Positions 4,433-8,208 of a DNA stretch of 8,208 nucleotides are shown in pieces. Source of the DNA: an uncultured candidate division Zixibacteria bacterium (GTDB taxonomy: Bacteria; Zixibacteria; MSB-5A5; GN15; FEB-12). The DNA is taken from contig CAJVYT010000182.1 in assembly GCA_913009765.1 (NCBI GenBank), forward strand, positions 1 through 8,208, in the 5' to 3' direction. The notes beneath the pieces are model-generated. The model was given only the letters and a program-made list of their open reading frames with translations. It was not told where the DNA came from and ran no database searches. Made by a program: the position numbers and the translations under genes. Positions within the stretch are counted from its first letter, which is position 1; each line of letters begins with the position of its first letter.

Positions 4433-6673
4433 ATGAATAAACCAAAGAGAATCAATCCGGCATACATTGTTATGCCAATTCTTGTTTTTATTATTCTGTG
4501 TAGTTCAACTGTTTTTGCTGCTAAGTCGGAATTCTATAAAAAGTTTGAGTCTGTCTATAAAGCAATTGATATGGATTTGCTCAGACATTCAATTGAAGAG
4601 CTTGAAATCAAAGATTTCACCTATCAAAAAGATCTTGCCACTTTTCAATTTAAAAGCGGAAAAATGTATTTGCTCAGATATATTGATGACCGACCGACCA
4701 CTGCAATATTTATTGGAGAAGGTAATGCATCGATTAAGGTACCGTCACACGCCGAAAGAATGTCACTTTTAAGTATTGCCAAAGATTCTGTTATTAATGA
4801 ACCTTTTAAAATCTGTTTTATTCACATGGCAGATGATTTTGATTTGCAGCTTAAAGAAAAATTCACTTCGGTTACAAAAACTCTCAAATGGAAAGATTTC
4901 CAGCAGGTAAAAGAGTCGCAAGGCGAGTTTTTATTTAAGCCAAACATTTTTCATACCTACGACAACTTTTTTCAGTTAACTCATTCACTTCTTGAAAGAA
5001 ACAAAGACGGATATTTTTGGATAGATTTTAACCGTTATAATTTTACCTATGACCCCAATAGACCACAACCTGTTATTGTTGGATATGAATTTGAAATAAA
5101 TGATATGGAAATAACCGATGCGGTTTATTTAAATGCTAATCTAACTGATGAAATCAGCAATACAGATTTATCCAATGTATCGTATCCGACAACTCCATTG
5201 AGTCACAGCATAGAACTTGAATTGGGGGGGATGGAAGGAAAAAATTTAGAGTCAGCACAAACAGATTATAAAATTCTGATAAATTCTGACAGTCTCAAAT
5301 TTGTAAATACATTTTTACACTATAATCTAAAAGTTGATTCTATTTATCTCAACGGTTCTCCGGTGGAATATCATCGACGAAAAGATTTTAAATTTATTGG
5401 TATAATTCTTCCCAAATATTTTTACAAAAATGATACCCTCACACTAACATACTGGTATCATGGGAAAAATTTTGACTACATAATGCCGTATGTAGAAAAT
5501 AAACAAGCAACAGAGGAAAGTTTTAAATTTTTTGTCCCAAAAGGATTCAACTATATTATGCCGGATATGGGTGATATTGGCTATGCCGGTAACGGATTGG
5601 ATTCTTTTTCTGTTGAACCTCAACTTCCATATTCAGTGTTCTATTTTCAAGGATATGCAACAAATTTTGATACTCTGACAAAAATATCACAGCTTGGTAT
5701 GCCAATAAACTTTTTGAAATCAAAAGCTATTATAAAAGGACGAGATTGTTTTGTTCCTGATGAAAAATATGAAAACTCAATGATGAACGCATTCAATTTT
5801 ATGGCATCAACAGTAGGAGCACCAATAGGTACTTTTGGTATATATATATTCCCCGAAGGATTTATATCTATGCCGGGGTTAGTTGAGATGCCGCAAATTC
5901 TCTGCTATAACCCCGGTTATACAGAACCATTGGGAGGTTTTAATATCTTTACCGGTCACGCAATGGCAATGCAGTGGTTTGGTCATCAAACCAAACCGTA
6001 TTCTGATAAAGAACAATGGTTTGAATTAGCAGCTTCGGAATTTTTATCACTGCTTTTTATAGAAAGTGAAGACCCGTCAGCATACTATTCTAACTTGAAG
6101 CTCCATCAGGATTCACTTTATAAAATTGATCAACTAAAACGTAACAGACCTCTCTATGCCGGTAATAGAGCCGGATTTGAAATAAATACCAACAAAGGTA
6201 TTTGGATGTTCCACATGCTGCGTATGCTTATGCTTGACACAGAAACACTGACCGATCAAAATTTTAATAAATTTTTCCATCGTTTATGTTTAAGAACTAA
6301 CGGAAAAGTTTTTAAAAATGCCGATATTATTGAGCTCGCTGAAAAATATTATGGATCTGATCTTAGTTGGTTTTTTAATCAATGGCTTTTTAATTTTTCT
6401 ACTCCAAAATTTGATGTTATGTATGACATACTGCAAGAAGGAACCGAATATTATGTAAATGTAGAAATTGAAATGAGCAAAGTAGATAAAAACTTTACAA
6501 CACCGATACTTATAAATATTACCGATGAAAACGGCACCCCAAAATTGTATCGCGAAACTATACATAGTTCGTTAACCTCACTTTCTTATGGACCTTTTAA
6601 AAAGAAACCGTCAAAGTTTACATTTAATGAATTCTTCTCGGTACTTTCAGATGATAATGTAAGAAAGAAATAA
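4433..6673 (+). CDS. Exported M1-aminopeptidase-like protein lacking the zinc-binding motif (probable pseudoenzyme)
   Basis: A 746-residue protein with a signal peptide: basic start (KPKR), hydrophobic core 11-28, likely cleavage after A29 or A30. The C23 is preceded by Leu, so it is not a lipoprotein. The N-terminal half is beta-rich, as in M1 peptidases. The catalytic region retains fold landmarks: MPGLVEMPQ (481-488) in place of the GxMEN loop, H509-AMAMQWFG in place of HExxHQWxG, NKGIWMFHMLR (587-597) in place of YxKGxxxLHMLR, and SWFFNQWL near the C-terminus before an Ig-like tail. The general base is A510, the second zinc histidine is M513, the third zinc ligand position reads Leu in an ungapped alignment, and the usual catalytic Tyr is T586. 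It is therefore unlikely to be a peptidase; binding or scaffolding outside the cytoplasmic membrane is my inference. The start follows AGGAAGG (4419-4425) by seven bases, and a terminator follows. Confidence 0.85.
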   Translation: MNKPKRINPAYIVMPILVFIILCSSTVFAAKSEFYKKFESVYKAIDMDLLRHSIEELEIKDFTYQKDLATFQFKSGKMYLLRYIDDRPTTAIFIGEGNASIKVPSHAERMSLLSIAKDSVINEPFKICFIHMADDFDLQLKEKFTSVTKTLKWKDFQQVKESQGEFLFKPNIFHTYDNFFQLTHSLLERNKDGYFWIDFNRYNFTYDPNRPQPVIVGYEFEINDMEITDAVYLNANLTDEISNTDLSNVSYPTTPLSHSIELELGGMEGKNLESAQTDYKILINSDSLKFVNTFLHYNLKVDSIYLNGSPVEYHRRKDFKFIGIILPKYFYKNDTLTLTYWYHGKNFDYIMPYVENKQATEESFKFFVPKGFNYIMPDMGDIGYAGNGLDSFSVEPQLPYSVFYFQGYATNFDTLTKISQLGMPINFLKSKAIIKGRDCFVPDEKYENSMMNAFNFMASTVGAPIGTFGIYIFPEGFISMPGLVEMPQILCYNPGYTEPLGGFNIFTGHAMAMQWFGHQTKPYSDKEQWFELAASEFLSLLFIESEDPSAYYSNLKLHQDSLYKIDQLKRNRPLYAGNRAGFEINTNKGIWMFHMLRMLMLDTETLTDQNFNKFFHRLCLRTNGKVFKNADIIELAEKYYGSDLSWFFNQWLFNFSTPKFDVMYDILQEGTEYYVNVEIEMSKVDKNFTTPILINITDENGTPKLYRETIHSSLTSLSYGPFKKKPSKFTFNEFFSVLSDDNVRKK

Positions 6674-6695
6674 AATAATTATCTAAAGATAAAAG

Positions 6696-6723
6696 CCGAC
6701 AGCTATGTGCTGTCGGTTTTTTT
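6696..6723. terminator. Bidirectional intrinsic terminator
   Basis: CCGACAGC (6696-6703) pairs perfectly with GCTGTCGG (6709-6716) around the loop TATGT, followed by seven T on the plus strand. On the minus strand the stem is followed by TTTT from 6694-6691. It lies between the convergent M1-like and EamA genes and overlaps the EamA stop codon by two bases, so it can serve both. Confidence 0.9.
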
Positions 6724-7558
6724 ACAGACTTTTTGATTTAAAGCGTGCCGACAAAACTACACCGACAAATATAACAACAATACCGGTCAATCCAAGTAAT
6801 CCTATCACTTCCCCAAACAAAAAATATCCAACTAAAATGGCATAGACAGACCCAAGATAATTAAAGTTGCTCACATTAGCAGCTCTTTCAAGTTGGTATG
6901 CTTTTGTCATAAATATTTGTGCAAAAGTTGTTGCTATTCCGACTGCTATAAGAATTGACCATTCAATCGGTTCAGGAGTTACCCAGTGAAATATCATATA
7001 CGACCCGACTACCGGAACTGTTACAAGCGGAAAATATAAAACAACAACCAACGGATGATCGCTGTCCTTCAGTTTCCTAATAAAATTATAAGCAAATCCG
7101 GAACATATAGCTGCTGAAACCCCGATTACAACATCGATAGGCAAAATTCTCGGGTCAAACCCTTTAATCATTAATACTCCTGAAAACGACAACAGAAAAA
7201 AGAGCCATTGGATTGGACGGGGATATTCTTTGAGCATAAATCCGGCTATAATAATTGTAAAAATCGGTGAAAGGTATTGAATTGTAACTGCCGATGCTAA
7301 CGGCATCTGCTGAATAGTGTAGAAATACATAAGCAGACCGGATGTACCAAAAACTCCGCGCAGCAGCAGATTTTTTTTATCATTTCCCCACGGATATATT
7401 TTCTGTTGTTTCACCATAGCATAACAGACAATAAGTGAAACCAATGCTCTGAAAAAAACTATTTCATACGCCGGAATATTGTGTAAGTATTTTACTCCGA
7501 TATTCATCAGCATAAAAAAAAGTGTTGCGATAAGAATATATTTGATGCCTTTTGTCAT
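6722..7558 (-). CDS. EamA/DMT-family transporter
   Basis: A 278-residue integral membrane protein with about ten hydrophobic helices in two EamA repeats, the usual size of the drug/metabolite transporter superfamily. Recognisable segments include FFRALVSLIVCY in helix 2, SAVTIQYLSPIFTIIIAGF and KEYPRPIQW in the first repeat, and SNFNYLGSVYAILVGYFLFGE in the second. It would move a small metabolite across the inner membrane; the substrate cannot be predicted. I chose the ATG at 7558 because helix 1 follows directly (MTKGIKYILIATLF) and a perfect TTGACA lies 29 bases upstream. A longer frame from 7666 adds 36 residues unlike the family; it has a GGAG seven bases before it, but this lies in the dispersed motif at 7669-7685. 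The chosen start has no Shine-Dalgarno. The 3' end overlaps the shared terminator. Confidence 0.9.
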   Translation of the reverse strand: MTKGIKYILIATLFFMLMNIGVKYLHNIPAYEIVFFRALVSLIVCYAMVKQQKIYPWGNDKKNLLLRGVFGTSGLLMYFYTIQQMPLASAVTIQYLSPIFTIIIAGFMLKEYPRPIQWLFFLLSFSGVLMIKGFDPRILPIDVVIGVSAAICSGFAYNFIRKLKDSDHPLVVVLYFPLVTVPVVGSYMIFHWVTPEPIEWSILIAVGIATTFAQIFMTKAYQLERAANVSNFNYLGSVYAILVGYFLFGEVIGLLGLTGIVVIFVGVVLSARFKSKSL

Positions 7559-7587
7559 GATGCGAATGAGTGCAAAAACGTGATAGA

Positions 7588-7593
7588 TGTCAA
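7588..7593 (-). promoter_or_regulatory. -35-like TTGACA for the EamA gene
   Basis: A perfect TTGACA on the minus strand ends 29 bases before the ATG at 7558, nearly the same distance as for the HAD and NTPase genes. No -10 box better than three of six matches is found at 16-18 bases, so the call rests mostly on the repeated spacing and the lack of a Shine-Dalgarno. Confidence 0.35.
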
Positions 7594-7668
7594 GGGGGAA
7601 AGTATAAAGTGCTGTTACGAGTTGACTGTAAATAGGCTTAATGATAAACCTCTTATTTTGGAGCATAC

Positions 7669-7685
7669 TTCGACTCCGCTCAGTA
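7669..7685 (+). repeat. 17-base dispersed motif, copy 2
   Basis: TTCGACTCCGCTCAGTA, matching 1160-1176 at 15 of 17 positions. It sits four bases before the composite repeat at 7690-7750. On the minus strand it contains GGAG, which falls at ribosome-binding distance from the alternative EamA start at 7666; this is probably coincidental. Confidence 0.6.
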
Positions 7686-7689
7686 AATA

Positions 7690-7750
7690 GTAGGGCAGCA
7701 TCCCTGCGATGCTGCCATCATAAGGCGGGATCACAGGGATCCCGCCCTAC
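7690..7750 (-). repeat. Composite palindromic repeat, copy 2 (complete)
   Basis: Sixty-one bases bounded by GTAGGG and CCCTAC, made of two hairpins: GGCAGCATC with GATGCTGCC (7694-7702 with 7708-7716), and GGCGGGATC with GATCCCGCC (7724-7732 with 7738-7746). It aligns in reverse complement with 114-164, so the two copies are inverted relative to one another. No gene overlaps this copy. Confidence 0.88.
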
Positions 7751-8016
7751 TCATTGAAGTTATCCACAATTAAATAAACAACTTTTTCACTGTATCTTCA
7801 TAAGTGTGATTGGGTTACAACAAAATGGGTTCGTTTTTTGAAATAGCGTTATTTTTAGATTGCATCATCTTGATGTAAAAATTATCAATTCGATTCAGCG
7901 AATTACCTATAAACAGGATATTATTTACTTTGAGTTTTTCTGATTTGTTCAGTATCATATAAAATAGTTAGGAGTGCGAAATTACATTTAATATATAGAG
8001 AAATTGAGTAAAGAGG

Positions 8017-8036
8017 GGCAGACGAGGGCGTCTGCC
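8017..8036. repeat. GC-rich 8-bp hairpin
   Basis: GGCAGACG (8017-8024) pairs perfectly with CGTCTGCC (8029-8036) around AGGG. In an AT-rich spacer this GC-rich palindrome stands out and resembles the stem-variable hairpins of the composite repeats, though without the TAGGG border. It lies 12 bases upstream of the truncated gene that follows and is not followed by a T run, so it is not a terminator on this strand. Confidence 0.6.
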
Positions 8037-8047
8037 GCCCACGAATC

Positions 8048-8127
8048 ATGATATATCCTATTCTTTTTGCTCTTTGTTATTCAATCTTAATTGTATATCT
8101 ATTTAATAAAATCAAATCTTCTGAAAA
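8048..8127 (+). CDS. N-terminal fragment of a possible membrane protein
   Basis: An ATG at 8048 opens a frame that encodes one hydrophobic stretch (PILFALCYSILIVYLF, about 4-19) followed by a basic, polar segment (NKIKSSEK), then runs into the adapter. This looks like a signal anchor or first membrane helix of a longer protein. No Shine-Dalgarno is visible, and the start is only 11 bases past the preceding hairpin, so the exact start is uncertain. Codons after 8127 belong to the adapter and must not be translated. No family can be assigned. Confidence 0.4.
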
Positions 8128-8208
8128 AGATCGGAAGAGCACACGTCTGAACTCCAGTCACACTGATATATCTCGTATGCCGTCTTCTGCTTGAAAAAAA
8201 AAAAAAAA
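8128..8208 (+). other. Illumina TruSeq index adapter plus poly-A (artefact)
   Basis: AGATCGGAAGAGC starts at 8128 and the match to the TruSeq index adapter continues without error to CTTCTGCTTG at 8193. The index is ACTGATAT (8162-8169), which I recognise as TruSeq index 25, followed by 15 A, as seen when a read runs off the end of its template. This is not genomic. Confidence 0.98.

Larger units (their letters stand above)
7559..8047. other. Gene-poor spacer with repeats
   Basis: Apart from the elements listed here (TTGACA at 7588-7593, the 17-base motif at 7669-7685, the composite repeat at 7690-7750 and the hairpin at 8017-8036), I find no gene in this stretch. From about 7751 to 8010 it is AT-rich with no open frame of note and no recognisable RNA. 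An AGGAG at 7971-7975 is not followed by a start codon at a usable distance. Confidence 0.55.

Noticed and set aside
7559..7666. A longer EamA protein starting at 7666
   Set aside because: The 36 extra residues do not resemble the family's N-terminus. The GGAG before that ATG lies in a dispersed motif, and the 7558 start has a TTGACA at the distance seen for other genes. It is not fully excluded.

Overview
The window is an 8.2 kb contig of AT-rich bacterial DNA. An Illumina adapter is attached at each end (1-56, and 8128-8208 including a 15-base A run), so only about 57-8127 is biological sequence. The organism cannot be named from the sequence. The low GC, the standard code (all Trp codons in the long genes are TGG), the many short palindromic repeats in the spacers and the enzyme set fit an uncultured bacterium; a member of the FCB superphylum is my guess, held weakly.

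Layout. (1) 58-117: last codons of a truncated gene. (2) 114-584: gene-free, repeat-rich spacer holding several nested inverted repeats. (3) 724-2042, plus strand: an OsmC-like thiol protein, a DUF302 protein, a tiny two-helix membrane protein interrupted by an in-frame TGA, and an FmdB-type zinc ribbon. The last three are separated by only 6 and 11 bases and look like one operon. (4) 2131-2961, minus strand: purine nucleoside phosphorylase. (5) 3114-6673, plus strand: a HAD-family phosphatase, a small P-loop NTPase of the AAA_28 type, and a large exported M1-aminopeptidase-like protein whose zinc site is destroyed. (6) A bidirectional hairpin terminator at 6696-6723. (7) 6722-7558, minus strand: an EamA/DMT transporter. 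(8) A second repeat-bearing spacer, then the first 27 codons of a truncated membrane protein ending at the adapter.

Most interesting points. The TGA in the 57-codon gene sits where I remember related small membrane proteins (DUF6132-like) having a conserved cysteine before an 'ITSNP'-like segment. The gene stays open after the TGA, still encodes a second membrane helix and ends 11 bases before the next gene. A new selenoprotein is therefore a real possibility, next to other thiol-related genes; a nonsense mutation is the main alternative. The M1-like protein keeps the fold landmarks but reads HAMAM where HExxH is expected. Three genes without a Shine-Dalgarno sequence (HAD, NTPase, EamA) each have a TTGACA-like hexamer ending 29-30 bases before the ATG, which suggests leaderless transcripts. 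A family of hairpin repeats bounded by GTAGGG/CCCTAC occurs near both ends of the window.

I see no CRISPR array, tRNA, rRNA, transposase or phage gene.
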